Shown in pieces: positions 8,571-18,454 of a stretch of 64,000 bases of DNA. The DNA is taken from positions 373,006-437,005 of the forward strand of contig NZ_AZFC01000035.1 in the NCBI RefSeq assembly GCF_001435095.1. Direction: 5' to 3'. The notes under the pieces were generated by a model. It had not been told where the DNA came from. It saw nothing but the letters and a program-made list of their open reading frames with translations, and did not search any database. Source of the DNA: Levilactobacillus spicheri DSM 15429. GTDB lineage: Bacteria; Bacillota; Bacilli; Lactobacillales; Lactobacillaceae. The position numbers and the translations under genes are program-made. Numbering within the stretch: position 1 is the first letter of the stretch; each line of letters begins with the position of its first letter.

Positions 8571-8782
8571 CGGTCGTTGGGCTTAATCAACCGGCCGACC
8601 TAATCGTTGGTGGCCGGTGGGGATTCTTAAGCTGAACTATCCTAACCCGCCCCGCTAAAGTGTAATCATTTTCATCCCCATCGATAGTGCCGCATAATAA
8701 CGGTATGCTGTGATAGTGAAAGTTATCCAGCTTTGGAATCATTCACTAGAACCAATAGAATTCGTTTCAAGGGGGAGTTTTT

Positions 8783-9286
8783 ATGCAAAGTGAGGAGAGA
8801 GTATTCGAGACGTTTTTACGTCAGTATCGGGAAATATTCTGCGTTTTAACCAACGCTGCTGAACAAATTACGGGGCAATACTCATTGAGTTTTGAACAAT
8901 ATCTATTGTTGAAACAGATTCATGAGCAACGCAACATCACGCTCAGCGAATTAGCCGACGATACGCGGACCACCCGTTCCGCAGCGGCCCGGAAGTTGCG
9001 GGCCCTGTTGCTCGACGGCTACGTGGAACAGGAAGCGAAGATGGATGATCGGCGGGTCAAGTACCTGCGTTTGACGCCTAAGGGGGAAAACGTCGAAAAC
9101 GATATCCACCAAGTCTTCCTGCAAAGCGCTAAGACCTGGAATCAAATTCCGAGTGATCTGTCCGACGACGAGATCAACGACTTTTTGACGCGCTATCAAG
9201 ACAACCTAGCCATTTGGGACCGCAACCGTCCCAAGTTTCACCGCCCGGTCGTCCGCGCCCGTCATCAGGCCACGTCCGAAGATTAG
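8783..9286 (+). CDS. MarR family transcriptional regulator
   Basis: The 167-aa protein has the MarR winged helix: LSFEQYLLLKQI, then the recognition helix TTRSAAARKLRALLLDG and the wing KMDDRRVKYLRLTPKG. A GGGGGAG site precedes the ATG. It stands alone, with no obvious partner gene; downstream lies a repeat-filled intergenic region. Its target and ligand are unknown. Confidence 0.9.
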   Translation: MQSEERVFETFLRQYREIFCVLTNAAEQITGQYSLSFEQYLLLKQIHEQRNITLSELADDTRTTRSAAARKLRALLLDGYVEQEAKMDDRRVKYLRLTPKGENVENDIHQVFLQSAKTWNQIPSDLSDDEINDFLTRYQDNLAIWDRNRPKFHRPVVRARHQATSED

Positions 9287-9405
9287 CGTCACCCATTAAG
9301 ACTTACCACGAGGCTGGAGCATACGTTCCAACCTCGTTTTTTGTACTTTGCCTCGACTAATCTAGTTTGCCAGGCGTTGGCAGGCGCTCCACGCCGGCGA
9401 GCAAG

Positions 9406-9520
9406 ATGGTCGTAGTGGGCACGACTCTGAAGCCCTGCGAAGTTCACGCAGGTCTCCAGAGCTCGGCCTTGATGTAACCTGGCAAAAAACACCAGGTAAC
9501 ATCAATTTCACTACGACCAT
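9406..9520 (+). repeat. Structured repeat unit A, copy 1
   Basis: The outer stem ATGGTCGTAGTG (9406-9417) pairs perfectly with CACTACGACCAT (9509-9520). Inside are hairpin 2 (9425-9461) and hairpin 1 (9469-9506). Hairpin 1 has a single mismatch that recurs in the other A copies. Confidence 0.8.
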
Positions 9521-9727
9521 CAAGTCGCCTCTGTTCCGCTCACATTGATGAGAACCGCTACAAACCGGCAGCATTGATTTCTCATCGCTGAATGAAATCC
9601 GCACACAGCTGTAAAGGAGCACCTTCGCTATCAGCGGCATGCGTCACCTGCCATGCATTGGTGGCGGGCGATTGGTCGCAAGGACAGTTCCATAGGTGCT
9701 AGTTTGCATAACATGAGCCGGGAGGGA

Positions 9728-9867
9728 GGTCAGAAGTGGGCTCAGTAGCTTCGTTTCTGTTGTCCGGGTGGTTTCCCCGGGCTACAGAAAGGCCGAGCTT
9801 TGAGATCATCGCGGTTTTTGCGAGGAGCTCAAAGTCGTGCCGGCTACGTTCCAGCCCAATTCTGGCC
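9728..9867 (+). repeat. Structured repeat unit B, copy 1
   Basis: The outer arms GGTCAGAAGTGGGCT and AGCCCAATTCTGGCC pair with one G.U and one mismatch. Hairpin 1 lies at 9754-9790 and hairpin 2 at 9798-9834, joined by AAGGCCGAGCT and followed by AGTCGTGCC, as in the other units. Confidence 0.8.
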
Positions 9868-10036
9868 GACCGGGAGGCGCTGACAGTCACCAGCTTGCTC
9901 GCCGGCGTGGAGCGCTGCCCCCCCTACTTTACCTCAATCGCACATTTTATTAGAATTTGATGATAAAAAAATTCCCTTTTGGCCGAAAATGGGTTAACCT
10001 TTGACTAATGTATGATTTTAAAGGAGGAGTTTTCGT

Positions 10037-11989
10037 ATGCGTAATCAACAGTTCGCGGCCACCCCAACCGGCGGTCAAGCTGCCTTCCCCGTGGATGACA
10101 GCCTCTTAACTCAAGACCTCTACCAAGCCGTCAACGGCCAGTGGGAGGCCCAGGCCACCATTCCCGGTGACCACTCATCGACCGGTGGCTTCATGGACCT
10201 GGTCGACAACATCGAAAAGACGTTGATGCACGACTTCGACGCCTTACTCGCCGGCGACCTAGCACCCGCCAACGCCGAAATGGGCGAGTTCAAGAAGTTC
10301 TACGCCCTGGCCCGCGACTTTAAGCAACGGGACGCCAACGGGGCCGCACCATTAAAGCCCCTGTTAGCCAAGATTGAACAGCTGACGAGCTTCGCCGACC
10401 TCAATGCTCACCTGGCCGACTTCTACCGGGCCGGCCTGCCCGTGCCCATCGAGGTCGGGGTGGACCCCGACATGAAGGATACCAGTCACTACGCCCTGTA
10501 CGTCGACGCCCCCAGCCTCCTGTTGCCAGACAAGACCTACTACGAAAAGGACAACCCGGCGGCCAAGCAACTGCTCCCCATCTACACCCAGATGGCGACC
10601 AAGTTACTGACCATGGTGGGCTACAGCGACACCGACGCGGCCAAGTTGGTCGATCAGACCAAGCAATTTGACGCGCTGATTGCCCCCCACGTCAAGTCCT
10701 CAGAAGAATCCGCGGACTACGTCAAGATGTACAACCCGCGGCCATTAAAGGACGTCGACGCTCAGACCGACAAGCTCGACTTAGCCGCCGCTTTACAAGA
10801 CCTGATCCACGACCAACCGGAAACGGTCATCCTGCCACAACCGACCTACTTCGACGCAATCGGCGACCTGCTGAGCGACGCCAACTTCCCGTTGGTCAAG
10901 AGCTGGATGCTGGTCCGGACCGTAACGGCCGCCAGTGGCGTTTTATCCGAAGAATTCCGGCAAGTCGGCGGGACGTACGGTCGGGCACTGTCCGGCCAAA
11001 AGGAAGCCCGGTCGCAGACCAAGTCGGCGTACCGGTTAGCCACCAACTACTTCGACCAAGTCGTGGGTGACTACTACGGCCGCAAGTACTTCGGGGAAAC
11101 GGCCAAGGCCGACGTGCGCCAGATGGTCCTGAAGATGACCGGCGTTTACCAAAACCGGCTCAAGAACAACACCTGGTTGAGTGCCGACACCCGTAAAAAG
11201 GCCATCGTGAAGCTCCAGAAGCTGACCATCAAGGTCGGGTACCCCGACCAGATTGACCCCCTGTACGCCAAATTCACGGTCGATGAGCACGCCTCGCTGT
11301 TCGCCAACACGCAACGGTTCGACGAGCTGGTCAACGCCGACCAATTCGGCCACTGGGGCCAACCGGTCGACCGGAAGCGCTGGGACATGAGCGCCAACAC
11401 GGTCAACGCCTACTACTCCCCATCAAACAACGAAATCGTCTTCCCGGCAGCCATCCTGCAAGCACCGTTCTACAGCCTGAAGCAGTCGAGCAGCACCAAC
11501 TACGGGGGCATCGGGGCCGTCATGGCACACGAAATCTCCCACGCCTTCGATAACAACGGGGCCCAATTCGATGAGTTCGGGAACCTGCACAACTGGTGGA
11601 CCGAAGCCGATTTGGCCCACTTCAAGGACCTGTCCAAGGCTATGATCACCGAATTCGACGGCATTCCTTTCGCCGGCCAGAAGGTCAACGGCAAGCTGAC
11701 CGTTTCGGAAAACATCGCCGATGCCGGGGGCTTGAGCTGTGCGTTGGAAGCGGCCAAGGCCGATCCCGACGTTGACCTGCGGGCCTTCTTCATCAACTGG
11801 GCCAACGTTTGGCGCATGAAGGCCACCACGGAATACATGCAACTGCTGTTGTCGATCGACGTCCACGCCCCGGCCAAGCTGCGGGCCGACGTCCAGGTCA
11901 AGAACCTCGACGACTTCTACACGACCTTTAACGTTCAACCGGGCGACGGGATGTACCTCGCTCCCGAAAAACGGGTGAAGATCTGGTAA
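10037..11989 (+). CDS. pepO: M13 family zinc endopeptidase PepO
   Basis: This 650-aa neprilysin-like oligopeptidase is full length. The zinc-binding motif HEISH is at residues 498-502, and the third ligand is Glu558 in ENIADAGG. NAYYSPSNNEIVFPA is the conserved substrate-binding region of the family. There is no signal peptide, so it acts in the cytoplasm on peptides imported from protein breakdown. An AAGGAGGAG site precedes the ATG. It is monocistronic; a possible terminator lies about 170 bp downstream. Confidence 0.95.
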   Translation: MRNQQFAATPTGGQAAFPVDDSLLTQDLYQAVNGQWEAQATIPGDHSSTGGFMDLVDNIEKTLMHDFDALLAGDLAPANAEMGEFKKFYALARDFKQRDANGAAPLKPLLAKIEQLTSFADLNAHLADFYRAGLPVPIEVGVDPDMKDTSHYALYVDAPSLLLPDKTYYEKDNPAAKQLLPIYTQMATKLLTMVGYSDTDAAKLVDQTKQFDALIAPHVKSSEESADYVKMYNPRPLKDVDAQTDKLDLAAALQDLIHDQPETVILPQPTYFDAIGDLLSDANFPLVKSWMLVRTVTAASGVLSEEFRQVGGTYGRALSGQKEARSQTKSAYRLATNYFDQVVGDYYGRKYFGETAKADVRQMVLKMTGVYQNRLKNNTWLSADTRKKAIVKLQKLTIKVGYPDQIDPLYAKFTVDEHASLFANTQRFDELVNADQFGHWGQPVDRKRWDMSANTVNAYYSPSNNEIVFPAAILQAPFYSLKQSSSTNYGGIGAVMAHEISHAFDNNGAQFDEFGNLHNWWTEADLAHFKDLSKAMITEFDGIPFAGQKVNGKLTVSENIADAGGLSCALEAAKADPDVDLRAFFINWANVWRMKATTEYMQLLLSIDVHAPAKLRADVQVKNLDDFYTTFNVQPGDGMYLAPEKRVKIW

Positions 11990-12157
11990 TCCCACGGACA
12001 CCCATCATGGCGCTCCACGACGACCATCCAGTCGCCTCTGTTCCGCTGATACAGCATGGTGTCCGTCACTAACGGGACAAACTGGCAAATAAAGTTTGTC
12101 CTGCCATCCTCGGAAAACGGTTCTCTAAAGCAACCATTTGTGCATCGTAAATTAATT

Positions 12158-12192
12158 GGCGACTCTTCCAATTTCGAAGAGTCGTCAATTTT
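12158..12192 (+). terminator. Terminator-like hairpin downstream of pepO
   Basis: GGCGACTCTTC and GAAGAGTCGTC form an 11-bp stem (one G.U) with a seven-base loop, followed by a T-rich run. The preceding 170 bp include a fragment of the A-element tail at about 12030-12050. Confidence 0.6.
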
Positions 12193-12277
12193 TCTTTTTC
12201 AAAGAGTCGCCTTAGCGACTATCAGTCGGTCCCACTGAATCGCTAACGAAAAAGTGGTTCTGGTTACTCATCACCCG

Positions 12278-12490
12278 TTAAGCCTTGGGCGCTGGATGGT
12301 GCCAGTGAAGCCAGCCCGACCAGAGCGCACAGATCAGACTCACCCCTAAGAAGAACGCCGCCACGGAACCCGAGAGTTGCTGCCTCTGCGCGGTCATCAC
12401 CACCCGAAAGAACGGTTGATTGCTAGATTGCCACAGAACCAACGCGTCCAACAACCAAATAACCGCTAACCAATGAAGTGCTTGTCGCAT
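12278..12490 (-). CDS. Small membrane protein, 70 aa
   Basis: The protein has two hydrophobic segments, about residues 5-20 (LHWLAVIWLLDALVLW) and 43-60, joined by a short polar stretch, and ends in a His/Pro-rich tail. AGGGGG lies just before the ATG. It is nine bases downstream of another small membrane gene and probably shares its transcript. No family is recognised. Confidence 0.6.
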   Translation of the reverse strand: MRQALHWLAVIWLLDALVLWQSSNQPFFRVVMTAQRQQLSGSVAAFFLGVSLICALWSGWLHWHHPAPKA

Positions 12491-12499
12491 GATGTCCCC

Positions 12500-12724
12500 C
12501 TACTCCTTCGTTCTTCGCTTCAACCGGCGGCGCAAATACACCGAGTACCCCAATGCTCCAACGCCCAGGACCAAGCAAATCGTCGCCGTCGACCCGTCGA
12601 TAAAGACACCCCGCGGTCCCACGGAAAACGTCACGAACGCCGGTTTGACCAACACGCCTAAGATACCGGATGCCAATAACAACAGACCACCTAACCACTG
12701 CCAAATCATCACCATCTGTGTCAT
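12500..12724 (-). CDS. Small membrane protein, 74 aa
   Basis: Two membrane helices (about residues 7-25 and 45-62) are followed by the basic tail RRRLKRRTKE, which should lie in the cytoplasm. The start at 12724 has GGGAGG seven bases upstream; the ATG at 12739 has none. It is the first gene of a two-gene unit with the 70-aa protein. Its function is unknown. Confidence 0.62.
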   Translation of the reverse strand: MTQMVMIWQWLGGLLLLASGILGVLVKPAFVTFSVGPRGVFIDGSTATICLVLGVGALGYSVYLRRRLKRRTKE

Positions 12725-12913
12725 ACCATTTCCTCCCACAACTTTTTCTTCAGGATAACATGTCGGGCCGCTTTACCGTGCAATTGTGAGACTAAGTGAT
12801 TCTTCGGTTCAACTGACCAGCCCTTAAGACACTGAACAACGACTGTCATCAAAAGCGGTTAGCGGGCGAGCATCCACGCCCGCTCGTCAGCCGGAATCAG
12901 CTGTTCAAAAACC

Positions 12914-12949
12914 AAAAACGAGCCTGAGACTTCTGTCCCAGACTCGTTT
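12914..12949 (-). terminator. Terminator of the galKETR operon
   Basis: On the minus strand AAACGAG-CTGGGAC type arms (12916-12949) form an imperfect hairpin followed by TTTTT. The same hairpin type, with GGGACAAAAG wording, recurs at 45331-45357. Confidence 0.75.
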
Positions 12950-13012
12950 CCTACGTTTAGTTTTAGAGGCATCGTCCTTGATGAGCGAACGGTGCTCGGA
13001 TTCTGGTGTCTT

Positions 13013-13049
13013 CCCGTCACGCCCCAACTGGGCGGAGGGAATCGACCGT
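13013..13049 (+). repeat. Remnant of structured repeat family C
   Basis: CCCGTCACGCCCCAACTGGG followed by CGGAGGGAATCGACCG resembles the right end of the C element at 38870-38905. The hairpins are absent. Confidence 0.5.
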
Positions 13050-13084
13050 CCCCATTCATCTCAGCTTGCAGAGTCCGCCGCCAA

Positions 13085-14128
<1,044 letters not shown>

Positions 14129-15595
14129 TTAGATTAAGTCACGCAAGAACCGGTCGAGCGCCGCCTGACCGGTCTGGTCGCGCTTGAAGACCCCGGCATC
14201 GGCCAGGACCCGGGCGAAGACGTCCCCCATCGCCTGGTGGACGATGCCGGTGACGTTTTCCGCCGTGATCTGGTGCGCTTGCTTCAGCTGGTCGGCCCAC
14301 GCCCGGTGCATCTCCGCCATCTGGTTCGGCTGGTCGAGCAGGTACTTGGTGACCTCGGCCATCTCGCTCTTCAGCCGGGCCGGTAAAATGGCCCGTCCCA
14401 TGACCTCAATCAAGCCAATGTTTTCCTTCTTAATGTGTTGCACGTCCTGGTGCGGATGGAAGATGCCATCCGGATACTGGGCGGACGTCTGGTTGTCGCG
14501 CAGGACCAGGTCCAAGACAAAGTCCTGACCGTCCCGGTAGGCAATCGGCGTGATCGTGTGGTGCCGCGTGCCGTCCGTGTAGGCGCGCACGTCCACGCTG
14601 TCGTCGGAGTAGTCGACCCAGTGGTCCATGATCTTGACCGCGGCGTTGACCAGGTCCTCGGGGTGCTGGCCCCGGAGCCGCAGGTCGGTCATCGGCCACT
14701 GGACGACGCCGGCCGTCACGCCCGGCACATCCACGTCAAATTCGCGGTCGAGCGGCGCCTTCATCATCGGGAAGGTGTGCTTGCCCCCCTGGTAGTGGTC
14801 GTGGCTCAGCATCGAGCCGCCGACGATGGGCAGGTCGGCGTTGCTGCCGACGAAGTAGGTCGGGAACTGCCGCACGATTTCCAATAGGTTGGTAAACGCG
14901 TGCTGGTCGACCTTCATCGGCCGGTGTTCCTGGGATAAGAAGATGGCGTGCTCCGTAAAGTAGGCGTACGGCGAGTACTGGAAGCCCCAGGTCTCGCCAC
15001 CCAGCATCACCCGCACGATGCGGTGATTGCTGCGCGCCGGGTAGCCCAGGCGGCCCAGGTAACCCTCGTTGGTCATGCAGAGCTGGTCTAACGGGTAGCC
15101 CGTCTTGGGCTGGTTCCGGGCCGCAGCAATGGCCTTCGGGTCCTTTTCCGGCTTCGACAGGTTGATCGTAATCTCCAGCTGGCCGGCCGCCGTATCGGCG
15201 TCGAAGACCACGTTGCGGGCGATGTTACGCGTTTTAATGTAGTTATTGGCCCGACTCAGCTGGTAGAACCAGTCGGTCGCGGTGCTGGGACTGATCTGAT
15301 ACCGGTCCCAGAAGCCGCGGTTCAACGCGGACGGTAGCGGCGTCATCAGGTCCATCAGCTGTGCGTCCAAGATTTCACGCTCACTAGGCGTGTCGTCAAT
15401 CTTGCCGTGCGCGATGGCCGTGGCGACCAGGGCCGCCACCAAGTCGATGGGGTCCGAACTGGTCGCGTCCTGCGGCGTGCCGTCGCCGACCAAGGCGTAG
15501 ATCCGGTTCGCCACGTACTGCCGGTCCAGCGCCGTGTACGGGGACGGCGAGGCCACGATGGCGTCTAAAAAGGTGTTCAACGTGTCCTGTGCCAT
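14129..15595 (-). CDS. galT: UDP-glucose--hexose-1-phosphate uridylyltransferase, class II
   Basis: This 488-aa protein belongs to the Firmicutes type of GalT, longer than the enterobacterial enzyme. It exchanges galactose-1-phosphate with UDP-glucose in the Leloir pathway. The active-site-like stretch SHDHYQGGKHTFPM carries the His-x-His pair. Its ATG shares one base with the galE stop codon (TAATG), so the two are translationally coupled. It is followed by galR. Confidence 0.95.
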   Translation of the reverse strand: MAQDTLNTFLDAIVASPSPYTALDRQYVANRIYALVGDGTPQDATSSDPIDLVAALVATAIAHGKIDDTPSEREILDAQLMDLMTPLPSALNRGFWDRYQISPSTATDWFYQLSRANNYIKTRNIARNVVFDADTAAGQLEITINLSKPEKDPKAIAAARNQPKTGYPLDQLCMTNEGYLGRLGYPARSNHRIVRVMLGGETWGFQYSPYAYFTEHAIFLSQEHRPMKVDQHAFTNLLEIVRQFPTYFVGSNADLPIVGGSMLSHDHYQGGKHTFPMMKAPLDREFDVDVPGVTAGVVQWPMTDLRLRGQHPEDLVNAAVKIMDHWVDYSDDSVDVRAYTDGTRHHTITPIAYRDGQDFVLDLVLRDNQTSAQYPDGIFHPHQDVQHIKKENIGLIEVMGRAILPARLKSEMAEVTKYLLDQPNQMAEMHRAWADQLKQAHQITAENVTGIVHQAMGDVFARVLADAGVFKRDQTGQAALDRFLRDLI

Positions 15596-16602
15596 TACTT
15601 GGTCGCCCCGTTCCGGTCGTCATACCCTGCTGGGTGCTTTTCCTTCCAGTTCCAGGCGGTGGCGATGATGTCTTCCACGTTGTCGAATTGCGGTTGCCAG
15701 TTCAAAACCTTCCGGGCTTTGTCGCTGGCGGCAATCAGCGTGCTGGGATCGCCGGCCCGCCGGGGTGCCATCTTGGCTGGAATCGGCTTGCCGGTGACCT
15801 TCCGGGCGGCTTCCAGCATTTCCTTGTTGGAGAAGCCGGTCGAGGACCCCAGGTTGAAGGCGTCGCTGTCGTGTCCGGCCTTCAGGTATTCCAAGGCCAA
15901 AATGTGGGCGTCGGCCAGGTCGACCACGTGGACGTAATCCCGGACGTTGGTCCCGTCCTTAGTCGGATAGTCGTCCCCAAAGATTGATAATTCATCGCGT
16001 TCGCCGGCGGCTACTTGCAAGATGATTGGGACCAAGTGGGTTTCTGGATGGTGGTCTTCACCGATGCTACCGTCCGGCTTGGCACCGGCCACGTTGAAGT
16101 ACCGTAAGGCCACGAACTTGATGCCGTACGCTTGGTCGGCCCAGTGCATGATCTTTTCCATCATTAACTTGCTTTCCCCGTATGGGTTCGTTGGCACTTG
16201 CGGGTCGGTTTCCTTGATCGGAATCTGCTTCGGTTCGCCGTAAGTCGCGGCCGTGGAGGAGAAGACGATCTTCTTCACGTCGTGTTGGTTCATGACCTCC
16301 AGCAAGGAGACCATGCCGGCCGTGTTGTTGTCGAAGTACTTCAACGGCTTCTTCATGGATTCGGGCACGATGGAAAACGCGGCGAAATGGATGACCCCGT
16401 CAACGTCTTCCTTATCGAAAACGTCGTTCAAGAAGTCCTGGTCGCGCACGTCACCTTCGTAGAACCGGGCTTGCGGGTTCACGGCGGCCCGGTGACCCGT
16501 GACCAGGTTGTCGACAACGGCAACGTCGTAACCCTTTGCAATCAACCGGTCAACGGCATGGGACCCGATGTAACCGGCACCACCTAAAACTAAAACTGAC
16601 AT
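15595..16602 (-). CDS. galE: UDP-glucose 4-epimerase
   Basis: This 335-aa short-chain dehydrogenase-type epimerase interconverts UDP-galactose and UDP-glucose with bound NAD. The Rossmann motif GGAGYIGSH is near the N-terminus, and the catalytic Tyr and Lys lie in [12 protein letters not shown]. Its length is normal. It lies 33 bp after galK and overlaps galT by one base. Confidence 0.96.
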   Translation of the reverse strand: MSVLVLGGAGYIGSHAVDRLIAKGYDVAVVDNLVTGHRAAVNPQARFYEGDVRDQDFLNDVFDKEDVDGVIHFAAFSIVPESMKKPLKYFDNNTAGMVSLLEVMNQHDVKKIVFSSTAATYGEPKQIPIKETDPQVPTNPYGESKLMMEKIMHWADQAYGIKFVALRYFNVAGAKPDGSIGEDHHPETHLVPIILQVAAGERDELSIFGDDYPTKDGTNVRDYVHVVDLADAHILALEYLKAGHDSDAFNLGSSTGFSNKEMLEAARKVTGKPIPAKMAPRRAGDPSTLIAASDKARKVLNWQPQFDNVEDIIATAWNWKEKHPAGYDDRNGATK

Positions 16603-16635
16603 AATCCAATTCCTCCTCTAACTTATGTGGCTGCT

Positions 16636-17805
16636 TTACTTCGTTAATTCCCGGGGACCATCGTCTAAGTGCGCGATGTAGAATTCGGCGGGATGACCAA
16701 TCTTTTCTTCGTAAACCTGGCCCACGGCCCGTTCGAAGGCGTCGACGTTGGTTTCCTTCACGATGGCGATGCCACACCCACCGAAGCCGGCCCCGGTCAT
16801 CCGGGCACCCAGCACACCGGGTTGCGCCCACGCCGTTTCAGCCAGCGTATCCAGTTCCTTCCCCGTGACGGCAAAGTCGTAGTGCAGGGAAACGTGGGAG
16901 GCGTTGATCAACTTCCCGAAGGTTTCCAGGTCGTTGGCTTGTAAGGCATCGAAGGCCTTCAACGTCCGTTGGTTCTCGAGAACCGCGTGCCGGGCCCGCT
17001 TGATCAGCACGTCATCGTTGATCAGGTAGCTGTTCTGGTCGAACTGGTCGCCATCGAGGTCGCCCAAGGTGTGAATGTCCAACTTGGTCTGTAACCGCCG
17101 CAGGGCCTCTTCACACTGGGACCGCCGCTCGTTGTACTTAGAGTCGGTGAGTTCCCGGCGCTTCTTGGTGTTCATGATGACCACCACGTAGCCGTCCATC
17201 TTGACCGGCGCGTACTGGTACTTCAGGGTGTTGGTGTCGAGCAGGATGGCTTGATCCTTCTTGCCCATGCCAATCGCGAATTGGTCCATAATCCCGGTGT
17301 TTAAGCCAAAGTAGTCGTTTTCGACCTGTTGGCCCACCTTCACGAGTTCCACGCGGGAAATGTCCATTTGATAGGCGTCCAGCAGGATCTCCCCCATCAG
17401 CATCTCAACCGATGCGGAGGACGATAAACCGGAGCCGTCTGGTAAGTTACCGTGAACGAAAAGGTCAAAGCCCTGGTCAATGCCCTTGCCCTGCTTGGCC
17501 AATTCGTACAACATACCCTTAAAGTAGTTGGTCCAGCCGGCGGCCTTGTCGAACTTGAGGTCGTCCAGCGTGAAGGTAATGACGCCCGCCTCTGGTAGGT
17601 TAGCAGAATACATCCGCACCGTCCGGTCAGACCGCTTGGTAAAGGCACCAAACGTTCCTAAGCTGATTGCCGCTGGGAACACGTGGCCACCGTTGAAATC
17701 GGTGTACTCCCCGATGAGGTTGATTCGACCCGGGGAAAAGAAGACCCGTTGGGGGGCAGCATCAAAAGTTTTTTGGTATTCAGTAGCAAGGCTCGCAAAG
17801 TCCAT
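16636..17805 (-). CDS. galK: Galactokinase
   Basis: This 389-aa GHMP kinase phosphorylates galactose. Signatures visible are GRINLIGEYTDFNGG for galactose binding, the ATP loop LPDGSGLSSSAS, and TGAGFGGCGIAI near the C-terminus. AAGGAG lies nine bases before the ATG. It opens the galKETR operon behind a strong promoter with operator and cre-like site. Confidence 0.97.
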   Translation of the reverse strand: MDFASLATEYQKTFDAAPQRVFFSPGRINLIGEYTDFNGGHVFPAAISLGTFGAFTKRSDRTVRMYSANLPEAGVITFTLDDLKFDKAAGWTNYFKGMLYELAKQGKGIDQGFDLFVHGNLPDGSGLSSSASVEMLMGEILLDAYQMDISRVELVKVGQQVENDYFGLNTGIMDQFAIGMGKKDQAILLDTNTLKYQYAPVKMDGYVVVIMNTKKRRELTDSKYNERRSQCEEALRRLQTKLDIHTLGDLDGDQFDQNSYLINDDVLIKRARHAVLENQRTLKAFDALQANDLETFGKLINASHVSLHYDFAVTGKELDTLAETAWAQPGVLGARMTGAGFGGCGIAIVKETNVDAFERAVGQVYEEKIGHPAEFYIAHLDDGPRELTK

Positions 17806-17830
17806 GACGATTAACTCCTTCTCGTTTTTT

Positions 17831-17844
17831 AGTAAACTTTTACT
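17831..17844. promoter_or_regulatory. Putative GalR operator before galK
   Basis: AGTAAACTTTTACT has perfectly complementary six-base arms (AGTAAA and TTTACT). It sits just downstream of the galK -10 box, a repressing position. Related AGTAAA sites occur at 20387-20402 and 23339-23353 before the other galactose units. Confidence 0.65.
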
Positions 17845-17852
17845 GTGATTTT

Positions 17853-17881
17853 AGTATAGGCCCGTTTGGAAGCCCTGTCAA
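17853..17881 (-). promoter_or_regulatory. galK promoter
   Basis: On the minus strand TTGACA (17876-17881) and TATACT (17853-17858) are separated by 17 bp, an almost perfect sigma-A promoter. Confidence 0.85.
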
Positions 17882-17888
17882 TCAAAAT

Positions 17889-17902
17889 ATAAAGCGTTTT
17901 CA
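17889..17902. promoter_or_regulatory. Probable cre (CcpA) site before galK
   Basis: ATAAAGCGTTTTCA matches the catabolite-response consensus at 12 of 14 positions and lies just upstream of the -35 box, consistent with glucose repression. Confidence 0.6.
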
Positions 17903-17936
17903 ATTTGGTGTCGTTCAACATTGGTCGTTGCTGGGC

Positions 17937-18071
17937 GCTTCACGCCGGCGAGCAAGATGACCGTGGTGGGCACGACTCCGAAGCCCTGTGAAACCCACAC
18001 AGGTCTCCGGAGCTCGGCCTTGATGTAAGCCGGCAAAGAACGCCAGCTAACATCAATTTCACCACGGTCAT
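17937..18071 (+). repeat. Structured repeat unit A, copy 2, with left terminal repeat
   Basis: The terminal repeat GCGCTTCACGCCGGCGAGCA (from 17937) is followed by unit A (17957-18071). Its outer stem ATGACCGTGGTG pairs perfectly with CACCACGGTCAT. Compared with copy 1, three base pairs have changed on both arms together. The tail TCGCCTCTGTTCCGCTCACA follows. No B unit or right terminal repeat is present. The gene-free stretch 17906-18454 otherwise holds only a C element. Confidence 0.78.
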
Positions 18072-18297
18072 CAAGTCGCCTCTGTTCCGCTCACATAGCG
18101 TTAAATTTCCCTAACCACAACATGAAATACTCATAGACTGGGCGGCTAAAATCCGTCTAAGCGCTCCACTGTCGAAAGTATCATCGAACATGGTACTTCT
18201 TCACGTGGCCCGCTAGTTCGTTGGCTACAATAGTGATTAAAACTAACTGACCGAACTCTCCGCCACCGTTACGACTGCTGGCGCTCAAATAGAAATC

Positions 18298-18386
18298 GTG
18301 GTTGGTCAGTATTTCTCAGCTGGTTGACCACAAGGCCGTCCTTCTGCTCGAAGTCGTGCCCACGTTCGTCACGGCCCAGCTGCGGC
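18298..18386 (+). repeat. Structured repeat unit C, truncated copy
   Basis: Hairpin 1 (18298-18331) and the right arm GGCCCAGCTG are preserved, with AAGGCCG and AGTCGTGCC at the junction. Hairpin 2 is collapsed and the left outer arm is lost. Confidence 0.65.
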
Positions 18387-18454
18387 AGCGACCCCTCATT
18401 CGACTAAAAGGGCCCCGGACGACGTGTCGTCCGGAACCCTCTTAAGCAAACCGC

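Larger units (their letters stand above)
9384..9915 (+). mobile_element. Composite structured repeat (A+B), MITE-like, copy 1
   Basis: The element is bounded by inverted repeats: GCGCTCCACGCCGGCGAGCA at 9384 and its reverse complement ending at 9915, perfect over about 22 bp. It contains unit A (9406-9520) and unit B (9728-9867). Each unit is an outer stem enclosing two hairpins. No coding frame with a ribosome site is present, so it cannot encode a transposase. The gene-free stretch 9287-10036 holds little else. Confidence 0.8.
12725..13084. other. Intergenic region with repeat remnants
   Basis: This stretch holds a piece of a second repeat type (12844-12905, GCGGTTAGC-GGGCGAGCAT, shared with 45202-45220), the galR terminator at 12914-12949, and a C-family remnant at 13013-13049. 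I see no gene. Confidence 0.6.

Noticed and set aside
9714-9925. Open reading frames inside the structured repeats (74-95 aa, e.g. 9736-9960, 23532-23804, 27120-27329)
   Set aside because: They recur because the repeat recurs, have no ribosome site, and run through hairpin arms on both strands. They are shadows of the repeat, not genes.
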